DNA of 64,000 nt. It comes from Burkholderia ubonensis subsp. mesacidophila. GTDB lineage: Bacteria; Pseudomonadota; Gammaproteobacteria; Burkholderiales; Burkholderiaceae. Made by a program: the position numbers and the translations under genes. Location of the stretch: the NCBI RefSeq assembly GCF_002097715.1, contig NZ_CP020738.1, forward strand, positions 744,001 through 808,000, in the 5' to 3' direction. The notes beneath the pieces are model-generated. The model was not told the origin of the DNA and did no database searches. It saw only the letters and a program-made list of their open reading frames with translations. Below, in pieces: positions 53,801 to 59,681 of this stretch. Numbering within the stretch: position 1 is the stretch's first letter; the number at the start of each line of letters is the position of its first letter.

Positions 53801-54305
53801 ACGTACCTCCGCGCTTCAGAGCTACACTCGCTATGCAGGCATGGACGCGCTTAAGTCGTTGCAGGGGTCGCAACTGATCGCCGAACTAGGAATAGGCGCT
53901 TCTCCGAGTATCGGGTCGGGGTTAGCTGCGGTGGTGACCCCAAATTCGACCATGCGTGCAAACGCGAATGCGAGTGGAACGTATGTTGACCCGTTGACAA
54001 ACAAGACGGTGGCGACAAAGGACACGTTGGCAGCGGATCACTTCATTCCGAAGAACTGGATCAAGCAACAGCCTGGATTTGACCAATTGACGCCCGAGCA
54101 GCAAAGTTCTTTGCTCAACGATCCTATTAACACGCAGGGGCTGCCAGGTACATTCAACTCTTCGAAGGGTGCAAAAATGCCGGGCGAGTGGACGACGTAC
54201 AAAGGTCAGCCATTGAATTCAGACTATGTTGCAAACAATGCGGCTCAGGCGGAAGTGGTGAGGCAATACCTTGCCGACAAACTTAATTCAATGCTCAAGA
54301 GGTAG
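44868..54305 (+). CDS. bcpA: BcpA/CdiA-type TpsA exoprotein with HNH-like toxin tip
   Basis: This 3145-residue two-partner-secretion exoprotein starts with an extended signal peptide (MNKNQYRLVFSRVRGMLVAVEE, then the hydrophobic stretch ending at WAHAQ). The TPS domain (about 85-330) has NSGVSLNSYSQFDVQKPGVLLNN. Long FHA-type beta-helix repeats follow, including two copies of NHGGTITQ-type blocks near 46950 and 47520. A pretoxin region comes next. The last 120 or so residues carry AADHFIPKNW...LLNDPINTQGLPGTFNSSKG, an HNH-like nuclease pattern. I see no VENN or ELYN junction motif. BcpB should export it, and the 54310 gene should neutralise the toxin. The in-frame open region upstream to 44754 is not needed. 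Confidence 0.88.
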   Translation: MNKNQYRLVFSRVRGMLVAVEETAVASGKTGRGETVRMAGGGAPFAPARFALRHAAFAVLMAAGVTPMWAHAQVVGAGANAPKVVQTPNGLPQVNINAPSNSGVSLNSYSQFDVQKPGVLLNNSPVITNTQQAGYINGNPNFAPNTAARIIVNEVNSSNPSQLRGFVEVAGQRAEVIISNPSGLVVDGGGFINTSRAILTTGTPTLNADGSLAGFNVNRGLITVQGAGLNASNIDQVDVIARAVHANAAIYANNLNVVAGANQVNHDTLQATPIQGAGAAPAVAIDVGQLGGMYSNRIFLVGTEGGVGVRNAGTIAADAAGLTLTTQGRLVLSGKTSALGNIAVSAAGGVENSGTTYSQQSVSLNTGADVVNTGTLAAQHNAGVNAGALNSTGTLGAGVNSDGAVTQAGDLQLTTTGTLSATGKNVAGGNVTAKGDGVNLAGSTTAANGNLSLTATTGDVNLANATTSAQGAVTANAAGAVVNDHGELSSQGSTTVTAGSVSNQGGKVSSQGPLSVTATSGQFANQSGSLVSKSTLALRGGTIANNQGTVQSAAGMTVSGTSLDNTGGRVVSLNSDGLSVTTSGQLANVAGTTANGAQGGVIGGNGNVTVQGGNVVNHGAITAGANLGVSGQSVDNGRGTLKASQNATVNAGAHLTNSGGTIAGQTATLTGTILDNSAGTVQANQVSLNATGLVNHGGTITQTGAAAMAVNVSGTVDNSSGGTLQTNSTDLTLAPATLVNDGGTLTHAGAGTLTLGSGTGSVSNVGGTITSNGRVVAQTGALNNTSGSINGQTGLSATVGGVLNNKNGKLSSDTDLGLTSGTLTNDGGRIGAITNATIHTGSMTNQSGLIVAPNLSVTADSTLDNSGGKLETNQLVLTTPNLTNHGGTITQYGSSAMSVNVSGTLDNSAGGTIQTNSRDLTLTPAQLNNAGGTITHAGTGTLKIAPANGASALNNASGTIVTKGQAVVDASSWDNSSGILAAQGGMTGTIAGDVNNAQGLVRSGASLSLTNGGALANQGGHLQAGQSTPGDASTLAIQSGSISNADGSIVDLGAGAMTVRGGSQITNSHAGGVSGMGAITGNGDVTVSAASISNTQGGQLSGAALHVQGSTLDNSGGQIGNIANSSGDVNVTMTGAITNTNGQISSTHDLTVTAATLQGGGTYGATHDANVNLQGDFSVTPGYQFNVGHDLAFTLLGTFDNSGNVQSVNNLSVNAGNIVNSGALSAGGLLRTQSVNLTNTGAIVGGSTSLNATGTVSNLGPTALIGGSDSNGTLEILANDIENRDDATATDTMAQTAIFGMGKVVLAGGKDAGGNYTNAALVNNVSALIQSGGDMELHADKVTNTRRVMTTSTGSIDPATLAQFGVPIKGQTGQIGVKDPNSIGGVYTDPPHGGQWNSTYQYTTYYADSATATTVTGISPAAQIVSGGNINASSVGNLQNYWSNITAVGNIAMPQHYDGNGWAATGQQAPSVTVSYSGQYHYNNYDNTEYNWQLPFGNAPFVTGRPGGYTQAAPASVKTYALPSYDSTLGVNGTISGTGISINNTAANASIPSLGLLPGQAVPGLTFGGLSGNASGAKSAASSVHGGASTKVDPLIASATALNVLNNLTIPQGGLFKPDTAPNASYVIETNPAFTNQKNFLSSDYFFGQIGVDLTHIPKRLGDGFYEQQLVRNQVTALTGRAVLGPYTDLQAMYQSLLEAGAALDKQLDLPIGASLTGDQVSKLTGNVIMMETRVVDGQPVLVPVVYLAKANQQNINGPLITATDIDLKDAQSFTNSGTIKADNTLSIQGKQIDNAFGALQSGGLMSLTTAGNVDLTSAKVKAGSLNVDAGGDLILDTATKTDKRVSRDGATSITTTLGPTAQVDVTGDAAIKTGGNFQQNAGNLTVGGNLGTDIGGNWTLGTQQTGEHKIVQRANGVSNTDINSAVGSTVKVGGISDINVGGDFSAKGAHIDLGGGGTIAARGNVTLGTASATSTVNSNSSGSDSHGSYAETLHTSDQALTGTTLTSGQNLAIASGKDITVKGSSIGLDKGTVSLLAAGDVSVESATETHVLNSHETHSHSGVLSGSKVASGVDQIATYNLASTISADGVTIASGRDINVTGSAIAATDDVSLKAARDVNIKTSQDTIQSSTYYEKKETGLLSNGGMSVTIGSRSMTDRQQSSTLTNNASSIGSLNGNLSIEAGNNVNGTAAILHAGNDVAVTGKRVRLDSAYDTMSQAQQQQYRQAGVTVGLSSPVLAAVQTGKQMVEAAGKTKGDARLTALAAATTGLAAKNAYDATGGGDPATTAKSVGINISLGASKSDSQSQAQASTAGGSTVSAGRNVSITATGAGADSNIDVIGSTISAGNDTKLKADGKVNLQAAESTSSLHSTNSGGSFGVGVSIGFGQQNGIAFTAGVAGNRGNANGDSTTWSNTHVTAGHTLTIESGGDTNLKGAVASGKQVIADVGGNLNIESLQNTDHYDSKQQSAGVSVSVCVPPICAGSSSVSGNISQQKMHSDYAAVAEESGIKAGDGGYQVDVKGNTDLKGGVIASSDKSVEDGMNSLSTATLTSSDIQNHASYDASSVGISGGYGGTIGKNQKGTADNVNPVAGTDLPNRGGFSATPPVALSASGDASSTTRSGISGGTIKITDSAGQQQLTGKTADDTVASVNRDTSNTGGALAPIFDKDKVQAGFDITSQFINQVGTFVDNRMKEADAARKASKNLDLTPEQHAAAEQKANQLTADWGPGGSYRQVLSALTAAAGGNVTGGAGQFVQAGVVNYLQQQSASYIGNLVATGAVTEGSPLHAAMHAIVACAGAAASSQSCGAGAMGAATSSLLSNLFADSPNETATEKQAKGNLISSIVAGVAAAGGMNAATATTAAQTEVENNFLTQPQQTARALAKVSCSTAADPAACNQKVKQQYAQLWNANEAKVKDCASADTCKAVLTDLREQQVEYAGRENQLQQKLRNTGSLSAAEMDELLNLKSSDTNLLSLRTSALQSYTRYAGMDALKSLQGSQLIAELGIGASPSIGSGLAAVVTPNSTMRANANASGTYVDPLTNKTVATKDTLAADHFIPKNWIKQQPGFDQLTPEQQSSLLNDPINTQGLPGTFNSSKGAKMPGEWTTYKGQPLNSDYVANNAAQAEVVRQYLADKLNSMLKR

Positions 54306-54309
54306 GATC

Positions 54310-54951
54310 GTGAAGGATTTTGGTCGTGATTTTAAAGGAAAGTATGGTCATCCTGACATTACGGTGTCGATGGACGATGATTTGGAATTTGGCGCGCAGG
54401 CGATCTTGAATTATTTTGAAGATCAAATTTGCCGTGGAGTGGTTTTCGAAGAGGGCGAGACGGTTCAAATTGGTTGGTTGATCGTGATGTTAAAGTCGGG
54501 CAACAATGAGAAATTGGAGGTTTGGGAGCCTGAATTTTCTACGATACCGATTTCTTGGATTCGTGGAGCCAACACGACCTATCGTCACCTCATCGTGCAA
54601 AAAGAACTGTGCACGCAGCTGGAAGTTGAGCCGGAATACCCGTCCCTTAGACAGGCTGCACTCGTCTCATCGGAATTCACCGTGCAAAATGACTTTTCGA
54701 TGATTCGAGAGGCCGAGGACGCCTCAAATTCCGGATGGGTGCTTACTTCCGGGCGCAACGTCAACGCAGGCTTGGAATTTCGTTCGTTATTCGAGATGGC
54801 AATTAAATGTCGGAAAATAATTCCATTTTTGGCGCTGCCATCTGGTGCGAGCGTGAAATTTTCCGGTGACGAAGTCGTTGTCGGGATTAACGGAAAGGTC
54901 GTATCGTCAACGGCTAATGATTTCGTAAAAAAAATTTCCCAGGTATATTAA
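54310..54951 (+). CDS. bcpI: BcpI immunity protein, Imm33-like
   Basis: This 213-residue cytoplasmic protein has low GC and a GTG start (54310) 4 nt after bcpA. The C-terminal part (about 120-175) reads AALVSSEFTVQND, MIREAEDASNSGWVLTSGRN, matching the Imm33/DUF2185 immunity domain. Position directly after the toxin tip and base composition like the tip support a cognate immunity role. An alternative start lies further upstream, inside bcpA, but has no merit. Confidence 0.75.
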   Translation: MKDFGRDFKGKYGHPDITVSMDDDLEFGAQAILNYFEDQICRGVVFEEGETVQIGWLIVMLKSGNNEKLEVWEPEFSTIPISWIRGANTTYRHLIVQKELCTQLEVEPEYPSLRQAALVSSEFTVQNDFSMIREAEDASNSGWVLTSGRNVNAGLEFRSLFEMAIKCRKIIPFLALPSGASVKFSGDEVVVGINGKVVSSTANDFVKKISQVY

Positions 54952-55005
54952 ATTTTAAAGATTGGGATTTCGTGATTCGAGAAAAATCAGGGAGCCAACC
55001 ATACA

Positions 55006-55167
55006 ATGAAAGTCAAGAAACGGTTGGCGGTCTTTTCGATCACAGCCTTGGTATCGCCCGAGGTGCAGGCGCAGCAGGCCCCCACGCTTGCCGGCCAAGC
55101 TGCCGTCGCGCGTGCGAACGCAGAACAGGATCGGCAGGCGCAGCAGCAACTTGCACGCGTAATGTGA
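55006..55167 (+). pseudogene. Truncated copy of the bcpB 5' end
   Basis: A 53-codon frame with signal peptide (MKVKKRLAVFSITALVSPEVQAQQ, then APTLAGQAAVARANAEQDRQAQQQ) copies the first about 48 residues of intact bcpB at 56093. It then ends in an unrelated tail (LARVM) and a stop. Even the upstream AAATCAGGGA is shared. It is a leftover repeat from shuffling of toxin/immunity modules. Confidence 0.85.
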
Positions 55168-55474
55168 GTTTGACTAAAGATAGAAACGGCCATCAGCAAG
55201 GCAGGGCGTGAGGGTGATGGTGGGACGGTGGCGGGCATTTGATCGCGTCGATGTTGAATGGGCCTGGGGGAGGTTGAATATTGTTCCGATGGGTTCAAAT
55301 TTGAATCGCGGGGCGTGGCAGCAGCTGGAGAATAGTTGGGGCGGATACGATGGGCGCTAGTAGCAAGTAAAGGTTTCGATCGGGCAGACATGTCAAGGAA
55401 ATAGTCCAAGGCTGGATGGATTTAATATCGTATGTGCGATCGGTGGCGCCGGGTCGAATTGGTGGAATCTCTGA
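55168..55474 (+). pseudogene. Decayed nuclease toxin tip (DNA/RNA non-specific endonuclease-like)
   Basis: There is no open frame, but pieces in successive frames read as one domain: KAGREGDGG (about 55199), then GGHLIASMLNGPGGG in frame 3 (from about 55230), then LNIVPMGSNLNRGAWQQLENSW (from 55274). After two TAG codons (55358-55363) it continues QVKVSIGQTC...SPRLDGFNIVCAI to a TGA at 55472. The order GREGD-GGHLI-FNG-N-ALENEW is that of the NucA-like/Endonuclease_NS_2 toxin tips of CdiA proteins. At least two frameshifts and two stops kill it. It lies just before an orphan SUKH immunity gene. Confidence 0.65.
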
Positions 55475-55518
55475 ATTTTAAATATGATTAATGGCTTGGT
55501 CGTTTCTGGGATTTTTGG

Positions 55519-56025
55519 ATGAGGGGGGCTAATCTTATTCCTCGTGATATTTTGTCTGCGCCGTCATCCGATGAAATATTGCGTGTCGAGGCGGCGTTGG
55601 GGGTGAGGCTGCCCCAAGAGTACTTGAGTCTCCTTGGTAGGATGAACGGTGCCTTTATTCAAGGTAAGATCTTTGATATTCCAGGCGGAAATAACGCGGG
55701 AGTGAGTCAGTTTGTTCCATTTGACAAGGTGCTTTATGAGAAATCTCTCGTGGAACAGACCGGCCCGACGCAGTTCGTGCCAATTGCGCATGCATCTGGC
55801 GGGAACTACGTTTGCATGTCAATGAAGGGGAATGAGTTTGGAAGTATCTATTTTTTCGACCACGAAATCCCGGGCGAAAACGCTTTTGCCAAGGTGGCGC
55901 TGAATATTTCTCAATTCTTGGATATGTTGCGACCATTCTCCGTGGATGATGTGAGGCTTGATCCGAACGATGTTGGGGAGGTATGGATCGCCCCGGATTT
56001 TCTCAAGAAAATAAAGGGAGAATAA
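55519..56025 (+). CDS. SUKH-family orphan immunity protein
   Basis: This 168-residue SMI1/KNR4 (SUKH) protein contains SDEILRVEAALGVRLPQEYLSLLGRMNGAF (about 15-45), the family hallmark, and IPIAHASGGNYVCMS, IYFFDHE. It probably neutralised the decayed nuclease toxin encoded just upstream and is kept as resistance to neighbours carrying that toxin. It is followed after 67 nt by bcpB. Confidence 0.8.
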   Translation: MRGANLIPRDILSAPSSDEILRVEAALGVRLPQEYLSLLGRMNGAFIQGKIFDIPGGNNAGVSQFVPFDKVLYEKSLVEQTGPTQFVPIAHASGGNYVCMSMKGNEFGSIYFFDHEIPGENAFAKVALNISQFLDMLRPFSVDDVRLDPNDVGEVWIAPDFLKKIKGE

Positions 56026-56092
56026 GTGTTTCGGTGGGGCGCCAGGCTGATGAAACATCCAGTACACAGGCAGAATCAGGGATAAGTAACAA

Positions 56093-57853
56093 ATGAAAAT
56101 AACTAACCGGCTGGCGGCTCTGCCGATCGCAGCCTTGGTATCGCTCGGGGTACAGGCCCAACAGGCGCCGACACCTGCCGACCAAGCCGCCGCCGCTAGG
56201 GCGAACGCAGAACAGGACCGACAGGCACAGCAGCAACGCGACGCACAACAGCGCGACGCGACCGTACACGCGCCCTCGGTGCGCTCGGAAGTGCCGCACA
56301 TCGAAGCGTATCCGGCGCTTCCCACTGAAACGCCGTGCTTCCGCATCGACCGCTTCTCGCTCGAGGTGCCAAGTTCGTTGCCTGACACAGCGAAGGCTCA
56401 AGGCGCGTCCGCGCTGCCGATGGATCGCTTCGCGTTCGCACGCGAATGGCTGAGCCACTACGCCGGGCAATGCGTCGGCAAGCAAGGCGTCGACGTGCTG
56501 GTCAAGGGGCTGTCTCAGGCCATTCTGGCGCGCGGCTACGTCACCACGCGCGTGCTCGTCCCCGAGCAAGACCTGTCGAGCGGCGCGCTCAAACTCTCGC
56601 TGATTCCCGGCGTAATCCGTCATGTGCGCTTCGCCGATGAAAAGCTGCGCGGCACATGGAAAACCGCATTCCCGACCGGCGACGGCGAACTGCTGAACCT
56701 GCGCGACCTCGAACAAGGTCTGGAGCAAATGAAACGCGTATCGAGCCAGGATGTCTCGATGCAAATCGTTCCGGCCGACCTGCCGGGTGAAAGCGACGTG
56801 GTGCTCGATGTGAAGCGCGGCAAGCCGTGGACGGTCGTCGCATCGATCGACAACGCCGGCACGCGCGCCACGGGCAAGCTGCAAGGCAACCTGTCGGTCG
56901 GCATCGACAACCCGCTCGGCCTGAACGACATCTTCAATATCGGCGTCAGCCAGGACCTCGAGTTCGGCGACAAGCGCCTGGGCTCGCACGGCTGGAACGG
57001 TTTCTATTCGATTCCATGGGGCTACTGGACCGCCACGCTGTCCGCGTACACGAACAGCTACTATCAGCAGATTGCCGGCGTGAACCAGACGTTCGTCGCA
57101 AGCGGCAATTCGAAGACGGTCGATTTCAAACTGGCCCGTGTGCTCGCGCGCAGCCAGAACGACGTGCTCGGCGGGTATTTCCGGCTGTCGCGCCGTTTCG
57201 GCCAGAGCTTCATCGAGGACACGGAAATTTCGCAGCAGCGCCGCAACAACACGATCATCGAAATCGGCCTGACCGACCGCCATTACTTCGACGGTGCGCA
57301 GTTCGACGGCTCGCTTGCGTATCGTCAGGGCGTAGGCGGGTTCGGTGCGCAGGCCGACACACTGGCGGCAGTCGGTGGCCCGACCTATCGCTTCAAGATG
57401 GCCGTGCTCGACGCGAACCTGTCGGTGCCGTTCGCGATCGGCAAGCAGCCGTTCCGCTACGTGGGAACGTTCCACGGCCAATACACCGGAAACACGCTGT
57501 ACTACATCGATGACCTGACGATCGGCAGCCGCTACACGGTACGCGGCTTCGATGGCGAAACGATGCTGGCGGCGGCGCGCGGGCTCTACTGGCGCAACGA
57601 ACTGCAGATGCCGATCGGCCAGACTGGACAAGCGGTGTATGCAGGGCTGGATTACGGCCGCGTATGGGGACCGCAGCCGATCGCGCTCGTCGGCACGCAA
57701 CTGGCCGGTGCGGTGATCGGCGTCAAGGGCAGCGTCGGCACGCGTTTCGGTGCGTATGCGTATGACCTCTTTGCGGGCACGCCGGTCTACAAGCCGTCCG
57801 GTTTCCCGACTGCGCGTGTCACGCTTGGATTCCAGGTGACTGCACAGTTCTAG
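56093..57853 (+). CDS. bcpB: BcpB, TpsB outer-membrane transporter
   Basis: This 586-residue ShlB/FhaC-type protein has a signal peptide (1-22, ending GVQA), a Gln/Ala-rich linker helix, and POTRA domains (about 75-230, CFRIDRFSLEVPS, GAREYVTTRV-like segments). A 16-strand barrel ends in Phe (GFQVTAQF), and the lid-lock VRGF is present (YTVRGFDGE, about 480). It exports BcpA through the outer membrane. Its first 50 codons recur in truncated form at 55006. Confidence 0.92.
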   Translation: MKITNRLAALPIAALVSLGVQAQQAPTPADQAAAARANAEQDRQAQQQRDAQQRDATVHAPSVRSEVPHIEAYPALPTETPCFRIDRFSLEVPSSLPDTAKAQGASALPMDRFAFAREWLSHYAGQCVGKQGVDVLVKGLSQAILARGYVTTRVLVPEQDLSSGALKLSLIPGVIRHVRFADEKLRGTWKTAFPTGDGELLNLRDLEQGLEQMKRVSSQDVSMQIVPADLPGESDVVLDVKRGKPWTVVASIDNAGTRATGKLQGNLSVGIDNPLGLNDIFNIGVSQDLEFGDKRLGSHGWNGFYSIPWGYWTATLSAYTNSYYQQIAGVNQTFVASGNSKTVDFKLARVLARSQNDVLGGYFRLSRRFGQSFIEDTEISQQRRNNTIIEIGLTDRHYFDGAQFDGSLAYRQGVGGFGAQADTLAAVGGPTYRFKMAVLDANLSVPFAIGKQPFRYVGTFHGQYTGNTLYYIDDLTIGSRYTVRGFDGETMLAAARGLYWRNELQMPIGQTGQAVYAGLDYGRVWGPQPIALVGTQLAGAVIGVKGSVGTRFGAYAYDLFAGTPVYKPSGFPTARVTLGFQVTAQF

Positions 57854-57896
57854 GCGGTTTGATCGTGTCCGGTTCCCTCGGGTCTGGACACTTTGT

Positions 57897-57922
57897 GCGG
57901 CGGGAGTCGCTGCCGCGCTTTT
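57897..57922 (+). terminator. Hairpin after bcpB
   Basis: GCGGC (57897-57901) pairs with GCCGC (57912-57916), with a short T run after it. It is a modest terminator candidate between bcpB and the lipoprotein gene. Confidence 0.4.
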
Positions 57923-58010
57923 ATGCACGGATCACGCCGGGCGATTGAAGCCAAGTCGATCAGGCGAAGTGATGTTGTCTGTTAGGTGTATTTAACAATT
58001 AAGAGGGAAA

Positions 58011-58598
58011 ATGATGAATAAACAACTTGCTCTGGCGAGCATGATGGGGGCGGTCGTACTGCTGGCCGCATGTGGCGGCGGGGACGGCGGTGGCGGAAGC
58101 TCGGCAACCAGCAGCTCGACCGGGTCGACCTCGCAAACCACCTCGAGCTCGACAGCCCTTGCCCCCTGCACGTCCGGCTACAAGAGGCTGCAGATCACGA
58201 AAAGCAGCATCTCGAACGCGAACATCAACCTGACGACTGACGATGGCATCGCGACGCTGACGATCAAGACGCCAGCGCAGGGCATCACGAGCGACCTGAC
58301 TGTGTGCCTGGGCAAGATGGACCCGTCGTCGGCTGGCGCGACCGGAGACTATATCTATGGTATCGAGGTCCCCCAGGGCGATCTTCATTCGATGACGTCG
58401 TCGACACTGACGCTGAATTTCACGACCAGCATCGTTCCCAACCCGAACCCGCCCGTGATCGAGCTTGCGGACCACTCGGGCGGGCCTACGGTCTATAAGC
58501 CGCTGGTCCAGGGCGCATCGTATGTGAATCCGCCGAACTATTCCTTGAGCGTCAGCGCGCAAGATCCCGGCATCTACGTCGTGCGCCTGAGGAAATAG
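58011..58598 (+). CDS. Lipoprotein of the bcp locus
   Basis: This 195-residue protein has a lipoprotein signal (VVLLAACGGG, lipobox LAAC at about 19-22), a Ser/Thr/Gly linker and a beta-rich domain (TIKTPAQGITSDLTVCLGKM). Burkholderia bcp/cdi loci often carry a small lipoprotein (BcpO) between bcpI and bcpB; here a lipoprotein lies after bcpB. I do not see clear homology to BcpO, so the role is open. The ribosome-binding site is GAGGG; ATG 58014 is an alternative. Confidence 0.7.
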   Translation: MMNKQLALASMMGAVVLLAACGGGDGGGGSSATSSSTGSTSQTTSSSTALAPCTSGYKRLQITKSSISNANINLTTDDGIATLTIKTPAQGITSDLTVCLGKMDPSSAGATGDYIYGIEVPQGDLHSMTSSTLTLNFTTSIVPNPNPPVIELADHSGGPTVYKPLVQGASYVNPPNYSLSVSAQDPGIYVVRLRK

Positions 58599-58704
58599 GG
58601 GAAGAGGAAGCTGCGGTGGCGCGCGTGTCACGCCCCGGCTTCAAATGAACGGGCCTCGGCCGCGCGCAAACGACCTTCCTCGCTTGTGCGTTCGGCCGCG
58701 TTCA

Positions 58705-59199
58705 TCAGTCCGGCGCGGCAACGCGTCGTGCGATATCCGCCGCGCACCCTTGCGCCGACAACCGTGATGTATCGACCAGACAATCGCTGAACGGCCGCGA
58801 CGCGTAACCCTCGCGATACATCTCCGCGATTCTTTCCCGCTCCCAATCCGTCAGCGCGCGCTCGCCCCGGTCCGACATTGCGACCGTTTCCGGCGGCGCC
58901 AGCGTCACGACGAACAGACGCGCCGAACGTGCGTCGCACGCGGCGCGCAGCCGTTCGAACTCCACGTCGCCGATCGGATACGCGATGACCAGAAAACGTT
59001 TGCGCTCATCCGCGATGCAGCGAACGATGCGCTCCAGTGCGATTGCCCATTGCACGTCGAATGGCGCGTCCTCAGGGGCGTCGTGATCGTCGCCGTCGAT
59101 GAAGCGGGCGTCGGGCAGCATGTGCGCGAGCGCGACGCCGATCGTTGTTTTGCCGCTGTTGATCGGGCCGTTCAGGTGGATGACGGTCAGGGGGGGCAT
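58705..59199 (-). CDS. P-loop small-molecule kinase (shikimate-kinase-like)
   Basis: This 164-residue protein has a Walker A motif NGPINSGKTT (about 9-18), FIDGDDHDAP near 34 and a lid-type R-E-R-I region. It resembles shikimate/gluconate/adenylylsulfate-kinase-like NTPases. It lacks neighbours that would name a substrate. Start at 59199. Confidence 0.75.
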   Translation of the reverse strand: MPPLTVIHLNGPINSGKTTIGVALAHMLPDARFIDGDDHDAPEDAPFDVQWAIALERIVRCIADERKRFLVIAYPIGDVEFERLRAACDARSARLFVVTLAPPETVAMSDRGERALTDWERERIAEMYREGYASRPFSDCLVDTSRLSAQGCAADIARRVAAPD

Positions 59200-59681
59200 G
59201 AGTGATGTGCTGTAAGCAAAAGGTAATTATAGGGGTGTGAATTCCGAAAGAAATATTTTCAGTAAACATCCCTAAAGAAAATTCGTCCGGCGCCGTTAGA
59301 GTTCAGCAGAAGTTTAAAAAGCATCAAAGCAACAACAAACCACACGACCAAACAACCGAGGGGCGCGCGGCCGACGCAGCCGCGCGCATGACCAGACGAT
59401 GGCACGCCGCAACGCGAATCGGCGCGCAGGCGCCAGGGGCCTGCGCCTGTTCTTCTTTTGCCTGGCCACGGCAGGTTCGTTGTCGTGTCGGGCAGTCTCC
59501 GCCGGCATCGGCACGCGGACGCTCGTCATTCAGGTCACGCGCACGAATCCGATCCGGTGAATTCCGCCAAGGGCGGCGTTGAGCAAGACGCCATGCAGGA
59601 CCCTCATTCCTGAATTTCCAGGCAGACGCCACATTCGAAAGCGCGATCTGTTCGTTCACATGCAATTGGATTTCAATAAAC
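59200..59681. other. Intergenic region, partly AT-rich
   Basis: This 480-bp region lies between the divergent kinase and secreted-protein genes. The left 140 bp are AT-rich and probably hold promoters. A 53-codon frame (59399-59560) is listed separately. I see no tRNA, repeat or terminator. Confidence 0.4.
59399..59560 (+). CDS. Possible small secreted peptide
   Basis: A 53-codon frame begins with a basic stretch and a hydrophobic core (RLFFFCLATAGSLSC), like a signal peptide or lipoprotein signal, and ends in VTRTNPIR. There is no ribosome-binding site of note and no family match. It may be a chance frame. Confidence 0.25.
   Translation: MARRNANRRAGARGLRLFFFCLATAGSLSCRAVSAGIGTRTLVIQVTRTNPIR

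Noticed and set aside
59399..59560. Confident small secreted protein
   Set aside because: The hydrophobic N-terminus is suggestive, but there is no ribosome-binding site or homology I recognise, so it is listed only at low confidence.
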